Shown in pieces: positions 1 to 12,900 of a stretch of 64,000 bases of DNA. The DNA is taken from positions 11,224,256 to 11,288,255 of the forward strand of contig CM072155.1 in the NCBI GenBank assembly GCA_036850595.1, in the 5' to 3' direction. The notes under the pieces are model-generated. The model searched no databases. It had not been told where the DNA came from and saw nothing but the letters and a program-made list of their open reading frames with translations. Source of the stretch: Rhyacichthys aspro. Lineage: Eukaryota; Chordata; Actinopteri; Gobiiformes; Rhyacichthyidae. The translations under genes were made by a program, and so were the position numbers. Numbering within the stretch: position 1 is the first letter of the stretch; every line of letters starts with the position of its first letter.

Positions 1-1650
1 CTGTTAAATCCTCAGAGAAATGTCTGTGGTTTCTGAGTCATGACATTCCCTGCACCTCTTCACCTCCCGTTGCTCTCTCTGTCTCCCCCTCCCTCCTCGC
101 TGCTCTGGCCCCGGGCTGCCCCCTTCTGTGACGGCAGTTCAAACCCTGGGAAAAGGTCGGCACACGGAGTCCACTGGAGCGAGAAACGCGAGCAGCGCTG
201 CTCAGAAGGCCACGATGTCTGTGTTTACCCAGAGCCTGCCAGGTCGACTGCCTCTGTCTCTGGAGAAGGCCAAGTGGGCTGGACTATCAGCGCTTATCTG
301 GCCTGTCTGATACACAAAGCTGGGCTGCCACATCCGCTATAGACATATCTGCAAAATGAATTGAACAGTTCAGTAAATGTCACAAAATATCAGTCAGTTT
401 CAATACTTTTTTGTCAATCCGGTCACCTGGCACACCTTTCACCCAGTGTTGCCCTTGTTCCTGTTTTTTTTTTGTTTTTTTTTTACCTCTAAATCGAGTT
501 GTGCCATCATAACAACATCAAATAAACTAAAGAAATTGTCAACTCATGCCAAGGATTATTAGGCACTAAGACAAGAACAAGACCATTACAAAGACCAGAG
601 ACACTGGAAAGACATACACAATGTTCTGATGCCCCATTATAGGCTTGAATAAATGTCTACGGTCACAACACGCTGTGCAGGTCTATGTTAATGACAGTTC
701 TCTTTTAAAAACGATAATAGTGTAATTAATGACTCACTTATTTTTAATTAAAAGAATAATTAAGAAAATAACTTTGAAAACATCCTTTGTCCTATCATTA
801 AATAGCATTGGAAATTTTAATTAAAATAATGTCTGTTATTAATCAGATTATTAACCAAATCAAATATAACTGTGTTGGTCGTACACTGTGATTTTTGTCC
901 CTAACCCCATGTATGTAATAAGTATTTTAAAAATGATTACATAGCCTCATAACTGGTTAGTCTTGTGCCTTTAGGTTGTTATTGAAACATACTGAAAGAC
1001 ATTATGCTGTTCTTTCCTAACGAGCCACGCACAGGATAATGGTTTTATTTTGAACATCTCGTCATGAGTGCTCTTTGGCGTAACCACCGTACAGTGATTA
1101 GAGAGCGGTCCAGACACAGCCTATGTTTATATGTATATAGGAAGAGATACCAAGAAGCTATATTAAAATTCAAACACAAACAATGCATTATTTTGACTTG
1201 ATTACAGTGCATGTTTTCCCCATCATCATTTTTCTTTCCTTGGTTGTGTTCCAATATACAGCTCAGTCCCGAATCCTGTTTATTTTAGTTGCTATCATTT
1301 CTTCAAACTTTTTTATCAGAGTGACAATTTCTGGTCACTGAGCATGCATTTTGGTTTTGATCTTTATCTGTTTGTGATATCTGACAGAAGAGATATTTTG
1401 TGTCGTCTACGTTCGGGGCCAGATAACCTGAAATTTCCATCTGCTTTCCTTTCTATTTTACCAAATCATTTTTTTTTGTTTATTTGTGTTTGGAAGAAAG
1501 AAAGAAACAACTTACAGTGGAAATGATGGTCTGAAAAGAAGCCTGTATTATCGATAAACTGTGACGTGTTGCTGGTGCTAATGCAGACATATATATATGT
1601 ACTGTATAGAGTAAGGACTTTGAGAAGATGTTTCCATTAGAGACCCTCCG
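1..1650. other. Intergenic DNA, GC-richer left edge then AT-rich
   Basis: The first 330 bases are relatively GC-rich and pyrimidine-rich (about 60-120) and could be the edge of a regulatory island. From about 330 on the sequence is AT-rich with T runs near 467-483 and many TTAATTAA-like stretches at 720-860. No exon with convincing splice sites or codon structure is visible on either strand. Open frames here are short and look like chance frames. Confidence 0.5.
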
Positions 1651-2230
1651 GAGAGTTCAATGATGTCTAAAGATTTGCATTAACGTAAAAAGGTGCTTGC
1701 TTTTGTGAATGTCTTCCAGGTTAGTATGATGAGATATGGCAGAGCGTGTGTATGACTCTGTGAAATACTGGGTCTCAATTTGCCTTTGGAAGTGATAAAA
1801 ATGTCCTTTTATTTGCATTTGGAGCTCTTTTTTCTTTGCCAGTTTTGCCCTCTTCCCTTCAGTGGCCAATTGCCAAAGGCCCATGAAAGGCTTTCTTTCT
1901 GGACTGAGAGGAATCCTTTTAACCCCCTCCTCATTTCGCCTCCACCTTAACCATCCTCCGAGGCCCGTCATTACAGCCCCTTTAGGAGGACAAAATTACA
2001 GCCGAGTGACTTATTACCAGCTGTATGCAGGGACGGGAATGGAGGCTAGAGATGGGAGGAGTGGGAAGGTATAAAGGCAGGACAGAGAGACATAAAAGAC
2101 AAACGAGGAAGATGAACGCTCTGAGGGGGAAGGATCACATCTGAAGACCAGAGATGGGGGGAGATGGAAAAGTGGGTGTAGAGAGAAAGAGAAGGAGACA
2201 TAGACAAACACTGTCATTACAGAGCGAGCC
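1651..2230. promoter_or_regulatory. Candidate regulatory island
   Basis: The 1860-2060 part is more GC-rich than its surroundings and contains compact, non-repetitive sequence, including a CCAAT motif near 1866 and TTACAGC repeats near 1972-2002. It is followed by a purine-rich stretch (about 2040-2210). It resembles a conserved non-coding element in texture only. No alignment was available, so this is inference. Confidence 0.25.
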
Positions 2231-4039
2231 GGAGCTGTCTGCTAATGGACACATGATGTATAGCCTCTAAAAGTTTACTCAGCCTCCTGTTCCCAAAGTT
2301 CACACATACCTCCTTTCTTCAAAACCACCTCCAAAATGTAATGTATCCATGTAACATTTCCAGAGACACAGATAAAACTACTTTTATGTTTATAATATAT
2401 GTCATGTTTGCAGAAGAGTAGGAAAATACATAGAACTTCTCAGGGCAGTGTCTGTCTTTTTTAGTGTCAAATGGCCAAGTACAACATATATACTGGTTTT
2501 AATACAAGCAGCAATAATCAAACCAAAACAGCAGGACCCCATTCAATGTGTATGATCCTGTGATGCATTTCATTCGTTTTAAATCAGTTATTTTTTGACA
2601 GAGGATTAGTTTTGTCTTCCTGTTGTCCACAACAAATAGTTACAGAGACAGGTCTCTGAAAGTGGAAACAATTTTTTAATTTTTTTTAATCACTTCAATC
2701 AAAAGGTTTTTTGCAATTATACTGTTTAATAAATTATCTCTATTGCAATATCAGACTTGTTATGATTAGGTATATGCTGTCATGTGTGATATTTAATGCC
2801 AAAAATAATATATATAATAAATAATTGGGTGGCAGCATAAACGAATGTGAAACAGGTTAATATAGAGACAGTTGTCAGATTATCAACTACATCTTTTTAA
2901 ACCAAATCTTTCATCTTAAAAAAAACCCCAATCAAACCAATATCATACCACATCCAAACACATGAAAGAACACAAACAAATATCAACTTACTTTCAAAAC
3001 CTTAACTTTGACCTCCTATGGCAAAGTCCTGGTTTTATTCTCCCTATCCACCTCCCCAACTTGATCCAAGTCTATCAAGGAAAAAATGATTAATCACAAT
3101 GTCTCATATATATACATGGTGTGCCGTTTTGTGCTGGATACTTTAACATTATGTCTCTTACAAATGAGATGTAACGGTTGCCTACCCTTCACATGCATTG
3201 CCATTGGAGCATTGCATTATGGGATACTAGAAACAGGCGGTCACGGAGCCATTGTTTTCAGTGTTGGGATGCTTCCACAGTATTTAGTATATATTTAGGT
3301 GATTTGACCTCGTGAGGGTTGTTGTGAATGAATCCGCGCTGAAGTAGTGTGACAGCATTGGCGTGTCTTTGTACACGGACCTCCAGAGACCCTCACCGTG
3401 TCGTACAAGAAGTCGAAGTAGACAGGCCTCGGTAAACAGATGTAAACGAGGTGAGAAGGGACAGGATTGTGAGTGTGAGGGTACGACGCAGTAACAAACA
3501 GAAATAGATCCCCCAGCTGATGGTGATGACAGTGGCTGGTTGCCTAATGCAGCCTCAAAGGACAACACTTCACAAGCCCATCACAAGTGTCTTGAAAAAC
3601 ACATTTTCACATAGACAAAGTGTGCTTGAGTCCACAATAATGTACATTTTGTTAATGATGTTACTGGAGAAGTTCAGAGATGTTCTTTGTCAAGTTATTT
3701 TGCACACAGTTGTCAAGGCTAAGAAGCGATTTTCATTTCAAAATGCCATAAAGTTAATATTTGAAATTAGGGTTACAAAATGAATGATAATTATGTTTAA
3801 AGCTAAAGTTCAACCTTCTGGGTGACTATAATCAGGGGTAGGTGGGTGCAATCACTTCACATTTTATAAATATATATTCCAATAGTTGGGCTTTTTATCC
3901 AAAAAATAGTTTTCTCCGTGACATGGAACAGTGTTGTAATATTCTGCTAAAACTTGTTTGTGGACTTCTACTGGTATAAATGTTACATATTCTTTTTTAT
4001 TGGAGAAAAAAAAATCCATCAGTGGCCTCGTTTGGCTTT
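2231..4039. other. AT-rich intergenic DNA, no gene seen
   Basis: AT-rich sequence with T and A runs (for example 2670-2700). The part at 3160-3560 is less AT-rich and may belong to an old dispersed repeat, but I could not define its ends. No coding or RNA gene is visible. Confidence 0.45.
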
Positions 4040-4170
4040 GATCAATTCAGTTGTAGATTGACAGGAAACAGGTTGAGAGAGAGGGGATTGACATTGAACA
4101 CATGGCCCAAGCCGGAATTGAACCCAGGTCGCTTGAGTACGTGCTACGTGCTCTATGTACCAACAGCATC
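4040..4170 (-). mobile_element. tRNA-derived SINE, minus strand
   Basis: Read on the minus strand, this has a degraded box A (TGGTACATAGAG, about 4149-4160) and then a good box B, GGTTCAATTCC, at 4114-4124, the internal RNA polymerase III promoter of tRNA genes. Downstream is the pyrimidine-rich body (CCCCTCTCTCTCAACCTG..CCTGTC) typical of a common teleost tRNA-SINE. It has no cloverleaf and is not a functional tRNA gene. The ends are approximate and no target duplication was resolved. A related copy lies on the plus strand near 53.2 kb. Confidence 0.6.
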
Positions 4171-4719
4171 TTACCTTTTATCTCCTACTAAGTCAGATAT
4201 ATATATATGTACAGTTGCTATGGTTACGGTGAATAGTCTTTTTGGTCCGACAAATAGTCTTTATGTCATATACAAAGTTTTGCAGTACAACTGTCAGCCA
4301 ATCAGAAGAGAGTATTCATCCAGACTCATATAATGTGCTCTAAGTGTGTTCGCCGAGGCATCTCTGTTGCTAGGTAACGCTCTGCATTCCACAGAGTTTT
4401 CTGAATGGGTCCAAATTAGCACCTGCAGCTTTTAGGTAAGAAACAAATGTTGATAATTCTTGCCTTTGTCGCTGAAAGGTCATGATTCACAACGTAATCA
4501 TTTTGAAGTTATTTTACAAAAGTTTAAGATGTTAGGGTTTTAAATGAACAAAGTGACTTTTTATGACCTCCTGTGGATTCAAGTGCTTTTTACACACATG
4601 TAAGAACATGCTATGAGTGGATTGAACTTTTGACGTGTCGGTTTTATGTTCATGAATTGATTTTAACCATTCTTTGAAAAAAAAAAGTATAAAGAAGGAA
4701 AACCGGTATAACTCTACCT
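4171..4719. other. Intergenic DNA, nothing definite
   Basis: Mostly AT-rich. A splice-donor-like AG|GTAAGA lies at about 4434-4441 after a moderately GC-rich stretch (4330-4435), but no open frame or acceptor supports an exon. Confidence 0.35.
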
Positions 4720-4800
4720 CAGGGATGGGCAACTTAAATGATGGAGGGGGCCACAATTTTTTGTCGACACTACCAGAGGGACCGCACACTTAGCCAGATA
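4720..4800. mobile_element. Possible end of a hAT-like transposon (solo terminus)
   Basis: CAGGGATGGGCAACTT followed by GGAGGGGGCCACAATTTTTT resembles the terminal sequence of non-autonomous hAT elements common in fish. The matching inverted terminus (ending ..GCCCATCCCTG) was not found in the next kilobase, so this is either a truncated copy or a chance match. Confidence 0.35.
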
Positions 4801-6072
4801 TGATAAACTGCCATTTAAAATATGTTTGTGTATGTAAATACGTTTATTGAACCAACATACAGTGCAGTAACTTAACATATTTCAAGCTTAAATGCAAGTA
4901 TAACAGTTGTACTCTTCTTACATAAGAGTACATAAATAGGAATGCAAAAGGTTTGAAGCAAACAAAAAATAACCACTTACTGTCATTTCTTTCTTTTTTT
5001 TTTTTTTTAGTGCAAAGGGCTAAATAAAACATACAAATCACCATCCACCTTAAGGATGGCAGAAAGCTGCAGAACGGCAGACCAACATTTATTCCAAGAA
5101 CTAATTGTGTGCATTTTTACACTGCACTTTAAAGATTTGAACATCCGCTCAAATTTTCAAAAATTGATCTAAGGGCTACATTGATTGAGCTAAACATTGT
5201 CGCAAACATCTGGTGACTTGTAGCCTTCGTGTGGTGTAGCTCTCCTCTACCCACTCACTGACAGCACATACAACTACAAAGGCTACATTAAGCAGGTTGT
5301 TTGTGCAGACTTTGGTGGCTAATGTCCCTTTTTTTGAGGTCCATTTAACTTCAGTTGCCCAGTCTTAGTCTTAGAAGAACATAAAAAGGACAAAGTAGTG
5401 ACCACAGCAGAGACCAACTCAAAGTCTGCGTCCACCTGATCTCATGTGTAGGTACAGCAGCACTTGAGGCTTTATGCAAATGAGTCCTGCTCCCCCGGTG
5501 AGCGTGGCCAAAACTGTAGAGACAGCTACAACAGTTCCCGCCGACTCTCACAAACACATACCCGGTGCCATTTAGAGAGCGAGCGGTGAGCAACTCATGG
5601 CTGATTTTCATTGTTATTCATGTATTAATTTATTCGCTCATGGCAGACGTGAAACGGGGCTGTAATATGCAGATGTGGGTTTGTTTCTCGATGGGAATTT
5701 TCCGGTCCACTGCCTCTAGCTGCCACTAATAATAAAGACAGGCACGGGAGGTGGGGGAGGACAGGAGGGGGGTGGAGAGGAACGGGAGTCGGCGAAGGGA
5801 AGGTTGGAGTTGACAAGATGCCTCCAGTCATACATCAGCTCTCAAAAACAAATCCCCGAGTCCCCGTTCTCCTGACTCCCTCGAACGCAGCGCATGGGCA
5901 GTGACCAGGTGTGATCTCACTGTGAATGATCTTGTCCTTGACACAAAGGTGAGCGTGTAGAGTTATCCTCACTCCGCTGTTGACAAGACTCCAGAGCAGC
6001 TGGGGCCAGTGCTCTTGAGACTGTCTTTAGATCTGTCGCACTGGAACCTTTTCGTACAGGGACATATTTAGA
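4801..6072. other. Intergenic DNA with a GC-richer patch
   Basis: AT-rich to about 5340 with a T run at 4994-5009. The part at 5400-5990 is GC-richer, with a G-rich tract at 5740-5800. No exon is supported. Confidence 0.35.
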
Positions 6073-6080
6073 CCATAGAC

Positions 6081-6517
6081 CACACACGTCAAACTCAAGG
6101 CCCAGGGGACAAATGCGACTCTTTGCAATGTTTTATGTAGCCCTCCAATAAATTTAGAAGGGGATATTTTTGGAATTTTATAGGTTAAGCCAGTTTTTGC
6201 TACAAAGATCTGTACGATTCCATCTAAAACCTGCTCAAATCCAACTAATACCTGTTTGAATTCAACTAAAACCTGTTCGAATCCAACTAAAACCTGCTCA
6301 AATCCAACAAAAACCTGTTAAAATCCATGTAAAACCTCCTCAAATCCAACTAAAGCCTATTCAAATCCATAAAAAAAAACTGATTAAATCCATGTAAACA
6401 TGTTCAAATTGAAATAAAACCTGTTCAAATTTGAGTAACTTTTGTAAGACTCAAATGAAGATAAAATCATTCAAAATGAAAGAAAAGCCCCTCACCACTT
6501 TGAGTTTGACACCACTG
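6081..6517 (-). mobile_element. Non-autonomous hAT-like element, copy 1 (437 bp)
   Basis: The left end CACACACGTCAAACTCA and the reverse complement of the right end, CAGTGGTGTCAAACTCA, form terminal inverted repeats. The element is flanked by a perfect 8-bp duplication, CCATAGAC, at 6073-6080 and 6518-6525. An 8-bp duplication with CA..TG ends is diagnostic of the hAT superfamily. It has no coding capacity. The interior (about 6220-6430) is a degenerate tandem array of an about 21-bp unit (ccaactaaaacctgttcaaat). It is inverted relative to copies 3 and 4. Confidence 0.85.
6220..6430 (-). repeat. Internal about 21-bp minisatellite of hAT-like copy 1
   Basis: Roughly ten diverged units of an about 21-bp motif containing AAAACCTGTTCAAATCCAAC. 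This is the same unit, in reverse, as the large array in copy 3. Units differ by substitutions and a short A-run insertion near 6370. Confidence 0.8.
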
Positions 6518-6525
6518 CCATAGAC

Positions 6526-8089
6526 AGTAGGAAAAAGTCATATGCATGTGACCCATACAAACTCACAAAAGACTGAACTATAACTGATGAGGCTAAACCC
6601 TTAAAAATAATTAGTGAAACGCTAGGTTAGCACAGGGATATATTTAGATGTTAAACGGAACAATGACCGTTAGCTTGTGATGTTAACAGTCCTGTTCTTA
6701 AAGCTTTAATCAGGGGCTTAAGATTTATTTGCCAGACAAATAACATATTTACATGCTTAACCCTCCAAAGTACAGATTTGGACATGTGTGGTATAATAAG
6801 ATGACGAAATAGATGTCTTTAGTCCTGCTAAAGCCAGCCTGTTGTAGTGACTGTGGCAATGAAAAGGCTCTAATTATAGCCACAGATTGGTTTATCTTCA
6901 GTTCTATCATTTTTCTTTCACACTTTGCAAGTAATCAAATATGTAACAGGAAAATGAGCTGTCAGTCACACCAGTCAGCCATCCACATTGTGAGATAAAG
7001 TGACAATTGATTGGTCTGTTATTGTCAAACTCTATTGGAACAACACACTATGGATGGACCTCAAAGGCATATAATGAAACCAGAATAGTTATGTACAGTA
7101 TATTGACTTTGATTTTTGTTTCAATTAGGAGTCCATAGGGAAGCATTCACGTCTCCATTCTGCCAGCTTCTGGTCAGTTCAGCCATTGGTCCAGTCATTT
7201 CTATTCTCTTTGATTTAGAGCCAAAGTGCTAACACAAGCTGACAATTACCAACAATAACTGCATATTACTTTTTGACCTATTTTGACACCAGCCTTTGTT
7301 TCCAGACTCATAAAGAAAACAAATAACTCCGCTCTGCAGTTGCTAAAAAGCCTGCACACTTTTATGAGAGGTTTTATTGAGATTCTGGCTGTGACGAATG
7401 CACTGCCGGTAAGGAAGCAAGCACTTGAACAAAACAACCGTGTCACTGACCCAGACATAAATACTCGTCGACTGCTAGTCTCGCTGTAGGCAGTTTGCTG
7501 TGAGACAAGTTGAAATCAGTATTTTTTTATTTTTTTAGGCGCACTATTAGTCCGTTCAGGAAGGTTGTATGCTGCTAACATAGCCACACCCGAGGAGGAA
7601 TAATGTCAAGGACGAGACGCTAACAGGCAGCGAAGGATTCACTCTATTTTCTGTCCCGCTGTTGAATTGATACGATACATTAACTCACTCCTGTCTCTGT
7701 CGATCTGGAGGGATGGATGCTGTGGGAGGAGAGCAGAGGGGTATGAAAGCCCTCCAGAGTTTTCATATGGAGATGAAGAAAATCAAAGTCAGTCATAGAG
7801 GCATATAAGTCACATGGTGAGTTATTTAGATTTAAAGAGCAGGGAAAGGCAGATGATAGGAAAGACACTGTAAAGGACAAGAATGATATACAACAAAACT
7901 CTCATAAAATTCAAATGAAATGAACTCATTTACAGTGGGTCGCAACAGCAGAGGATCATTTTTAATGCTCATACGCTATGTCTCTTCATCTGAATGATAT
8001 TAATTGGCAGTTTTAAGACATTAATGAAAGTCTATGCTGAACAGTGGCAGTGGTTTTGCTGCAGAGCCACACAAGCGTGACTGTGTGGA
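6526..8089. other. AT-rich intergenic DNA, no gene seen
   Basis: Moderately AT-rich unique sequence. Overlapping open frames on opposite strands at about 7246-7489 have no splice sites and appear fortuitous. No tandem repeat or RNA gene was noted. Confidence 0.4.
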
Positions 8090-8860
8090 GCCCGAGCCCA
8101 CAGGCACGCACTGAGGCTGGGGTCCAAGCCGTGTCAAATCAGCAGAGTCTTCACCAGAGGCCAAATCTGTAGCGTATAATTAGCTTTTAATCAGCACTCT
8201 CATTCAGCCGGGCAGTGAAGATTAGCTCGGCTCGGGCCTTGCCTAAAATAAACATCATAAATGCGCGTGAAAGCCTCTGACCCATCGCATCCGATCACAC
8301 GTTTCAAATACAATGTGTCGTCCTGCGTTGCATTTAGCCTTTGGGTTTTTGTGAACATTTTCCAAGAATACTTTTTTAAGTCCTCCTTCATCCTCTTACG
8401 CTGAAGACCACTCTATTGTCTTACACGAACTTATACGTAAGACAACAAGCCTGACCTCTGTGACACCACTGCTCTGGAGGGTCTATTCGGTTAATCCAAT
8501 ATGCAGCATTCAAAGCGAGTGTCTTTATTAAGGAACCTGCTCCGGTTTGAGAGCGTAACATTTTCGACGAGCTCGTCTCGTCTAATCCCTGCGTCTCTCT
8601 GGGGTGAGCCTAGCGTTTATGCCTGTAATGAAGTGCACGGAGATGAAAGCCTTTTTAATGGGATTTAGTTAAACTGGGACACAAACCAGAAAGTCTCAGA
8701 GCGGAGCCCAGAAACATTTCCTCCTCATCATCAACGCAGCCGACGTCATTGTTATTTCTGCACGCTCTGTTTGCAAGCTGCTGTTATTTAATGAGGATGT
8801 CACGTCGCTTTCTGATTGGCCGAGACAAATGTTACTAACAGCAGTCCTCTTTTGACACTG
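8090..8860. promoter_or_regulatory. Candidate regulatory island
   Basis: About 770 bases are clearly less AT-rich than their flanks, with scattered CpGs, TAAT/TTAAT homeodomain-type cores (about 8177, 8655), a CRE-like GACGTCA near 8742 and a CCAAT box in reverse (ATTGG, about 8815). No coding frame spans it. It looks like a distal enhancer cluster, but conservation is untested. Confidence 0.3.
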
Positions 8861-11150
8861 TCCAGTCTCACCTGTGGTTTTCAGTGTCCCTCATTGAAAT
8901 TAGCCACATTGTGCAAGAGGAAGGCCTGTTGTACTGAATATTGTCATGTGATTCAGAAGACTATTAAAGACCATCATTAATCTTATAGGCTACTATAGCA
9001 AAGTTTAGGGTGTGTTTATCATTAGCTGTCAAAAACAATGTGTAAACATATCCAATATAGCCTAATCAGTACGCTAACATTACTCTGCTAGATTAGTGTC
9101 TTCTTCCCATATCCTTATGGTTAGTAAGCTAGAGGTTCACACCACAAAATTTTAAAGCAACACTTTCCTTTTTTCCCTTTATTTGTTTTTCATGAATTAC
9201 ATGTTGCAATGCATACAAAGCTTTGAACACGTTGCATTTGGTAGAATTTGTTATTTGTATATAATTAGTCTGTACATTTATTTAAATGTCCTTTTTCTGC
9301 TGCAGTGGTAAATAAATATAAATAAATAAATAATAATAATAAAAACTTACACAATTATTACTCTCATTGTCCTCCTCCATTGGTGTCTTGTAGCCACTTT
9401 CCTTGTTTTCTATTGATGTCGTGAGGCTACAGTGTAAAATATTACATTGCTGTGGGTCCAAATAGTCTATACAGGGAAAAGCTTAACAGCAAAATAGTAC
9501 ATCAGTTATGAGTCTGACTTTGTTATTTGCTGTGTCAACACACGTAGTGCTTTGCTTCCAAACAAGGAATTTGTAACTGATGCATAATTCCAATTTTACA
9601 GGGGACATAGTGTGGTTTTATTGGGTTCTTGGGTTTAGTTTGCTACAACTGTTTACCTCAGATTCTCGTCAGCAATGCTACAGTTTATTGAACAGATAGT
9701 AAGTCCGACCGGTGCTTTAGCCGGGCAATTTTAGTGAAGTAATGCCATATACAGCACATTTTATACAGCAAACAAATGCAGCATTAGGCATTTTAACATT
9801 AGATTATCTCACCAGAAAATACATTATTTTACCATTTTGTGCCTTAGTACTCTTATGCAGCAGTAGCAAACATGCACCAATCAGCGGTGAGGTCAGTGAG
9901 CACACTTTAAGACATTTGTTGTACTTCCTGTTCTCCAGGGTATGGCCACTGAACAGAATCTAACCCCATACAACCACAAAACATCTTGACTGTCCCTTTA
10001 AAACTGTGACACTACTGCAATACAGTGTGCAATACATTGTGCATTTGTGCAAGGCATATTACTCCAACCAGGTCAAGATCATGGGCATGGTCTGTCTTCT
10101 GCACTAACACTATCTAATCTAGTCATGGAGAGCAAGATTTTATTTTGAAATGACATATCTTTACTGACGGCACCAGTGGACATTTCCTTAAACTCATTCT
10201 GAAGACAATCACAGCAAAACACCAATTGAACATATATCTAAAACAAAACTACTAACCAAACAATTAAATGCTTTATTGTAAATGTTATTTCTGTTTGATG
10301 CTTGATGTACTGACAGAGATGCACAGTAATTGAAAATAATCAAGCCTGTACATACTGGACACTTCAAACGAGGTAGAAACAAGTATTTGATAAATTTAAC
10401 AGCCACAAAACAATTGAAAAAAAAATGACTTTATAGAAAACTGGTGCATTCAAGTTTTATGCATGATGCCAGGGAAAATCTGTTTGTTGCAAAGTAAATT
10501 GTAGCTCGAAAGAAAATTGTACCACATGGCTTTTTTTTTTCTTTCTCCTTTTGATCCATTTGTCCCCTGTTGTTTTTAATTGCTGTAATTTTAGAGCTAA
10601 AGCAAAAATAATACTTTACAAAAGAAACCTTTGTCAGATTGAAGTAGTTCTTGTTCTCCTTGTTCATAGAAAAATGCTTCTGTAACATATTAGTTACGTC
10701 AATGCACTACTTTTCTTGCTATTGCCAAAAAAAACCTTTCCTTCCACATGTAGTTTTCTATTTACCGATAATTATTGTCCTGAGTGTGTCCTGAGAGACA
10801 GATAAATTTAAACTTAAATTAAAGTGACGTGGTTAAGACATTTTGATTCTTGCAGTAATTGTACATAATAAAATATTCAACAATAATTTAAAAGTACGAT
10901 AAGAGTGTTTACCAATTGTACCAAACACAATTATGCACAATTAAGATATTAAGATGTTTAATTACATTTATTAGCAATAAAACACCATGCCTTTTAATGT
11001 GCAGTCAGCGGTTGTTCCAGACTCAAGTAAAAACTGGCTGAAGACTAAGCTATATATAATACAAAAGTCAAGTAGTGCATTCAGATTAATGTATAATTGC
11101 TATTTAATGTCGAATCTATAAAAAGCCACATACGTGTCTATATACTCATT
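8861..11150. other. AT-rich intergenic DNA
   Basis: Low-GC sequence with simple A/T-rich repeats, notably a TAAA/TAA run at about 9308-9344, and scattered T and A homopolymers (10422-10430, 10532-10540). No gene, SINE or element ends recognised. Confidence 0.45.
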
Positions 11151-12900
11151 GTAGCTCAGCTCTCAGCTTAAATGGAGCCATTCTCTTCTCTCTGTGACAC
11201 TAGACGGAGCTAAATGGATTTACATACAGGCACCAGATGAGCTGCCGTGGCCAGTGAGAGCCGGTGTGTGTGACCGGCACAGTCCTGGCCCGCTCCAAAC
11301 GGCCACTGATCCTACTGCTGCTGTGATGAGTTTGGCTCATGACCTCCTCTGGGCTGTGCTGCCATATTGGCCCTCTGCTTATTGTTCTGTCAACAGCATC
11401 TGTTGGGCCTGATAACAGGATTAGACCAGCCCCCTATAGGGCTGCAGCGGCGGCTAGCCTGGATTAGCCAGTGAGGCCTATCTTTTCATACATGTCAGTG
11501 TGTTTGTGTGTGTGGATGTAATTTTAACTCTGAGTCAATCCTCTGTATCCTTTTAGAGAGGCCACACCAGAGAAAACCTGTTCACAAGCTCCATTTTTTC
11601 TGCATTTTACCAACATTTCATTTCTGCAAACTCTTGAAGTGCCTGTGTTTTTGGGTTCATTGCAAGGGCACACATTTGTTTGAATGGGCCATTAAGTGCA
11701 GAGTAAATCCAGCGTGATTACCCGGACCAGTACACTGAAGGTCATGTCAAGGTGCACTTCTACTGTGTGTGTGTGTGTGTGTTCCTCATGAGCAATGCAT
11801 GTGTCTCTTTACCTTAATTACACGCTGTCCTGGTTTTCCAGGTAATAAACAGTAACCTGGATATGAGGATCGTGATCCAGGCTCTTGTTCATATGAACTG
11901 ATGAATCCCTGGATTAGAATCCCATGAAAAATAAATCAGCATTATCTCTTTGAAATGTTTGCTATGGCAACATCCAAAGTCATCCATCAGTTGAAAAGAC
12001 AAGGCAACAATAGCTCTTAAAGCAGAGTCGACACACTCCGGTCGATAATGGCCTTGGCATCTGATCAGGATGTGAGAGCCACACAGGAGGGGCACCATCC
12101 CAGAATAAACAGGGGGAATCTCACAGGAGAGTGCCACCAACTTCCCCAGCCGGTCAGGATACACGGATCAGACTTTGTACTCCGGTGAGAGCTCGTACCT
12201 GCCAACGCACCACCAACATTCCTGCCAAGGCCTTCACCTGCGTCTGTTTGCTTCCACTTGACCCAGGAATTTGGCAACTACTTTGCATTAAAAGTCAAAG
12301 AAAGGGTTTTACTTCTTACTGTGTGTGTTTTTCCGAAGTATGCTTTCTGTGTCATACAAACAGCGAGAGCCAGGGAAAGAAAATCACTGTCAGAACAGAA
12401 CTGCAATAGAGAAAAGAGTAGCTCAGTGGAAGAGTAAATAAACTAGCTGTCAGTGTCATACCACCATAGTCTCTTCTTCAGCACCTCTCTAATCTCTATC
12501 CTCTTTTTCCAGCGGCCTAATCGAGAAAAAGACCTCCAGCTGCTTAACAGGCGATGCTATCATGTGGTTTTATATCAAGCTACTGCATCAAGCCCTTCCC
12601 TTAACGTCATTCTTCTCTCCTCGAAATGGGATGCCTATTGCCCTGAAAAGGATTTGAAGCCAATCTACAAACAAGTAGCTTTTTCATTACTTATTCCATC
12701 GTAGCATGTCAAAAGAGTCCAGTTTAAAAATGGCAGGCAGATGCCAAGCCACGCTATAACGATTGTTCACGTCTGAAGCATGTCACAGCGACTCGTTTTG
12801 TCAAGCTGCGCCGCTCATTTCCCAACAGTCAGATTAATCACACACTCGCGAAAAAGAGGCTTCTGGTCATCTCACAATTCCTCAGAAAGGCAGGGATAAG
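11151..12900. other. Mixed-GC intergenic DNA with a short TG repeat
   Basis: GC rises between about 11190 and 11480 and again at 12050-12260, with compact unique sequence that could be regulatory. A short (TG)n microsatellite lies at about 11764-11781. Frames here lack splice consensus. Confidence 0.35.

Noticed and set aside
4330..4441. Exon ending at AG|GTAAGA
   Set aside because: Only the donor looks good. No acceptor, start codon context or open frame supports it.
5040..5240. Matching right end for the hAT-like terminus at 4720
   Set aside because: CCATCC and GGGCTACATTGATTG here only loosely resemble the expected inverted end.
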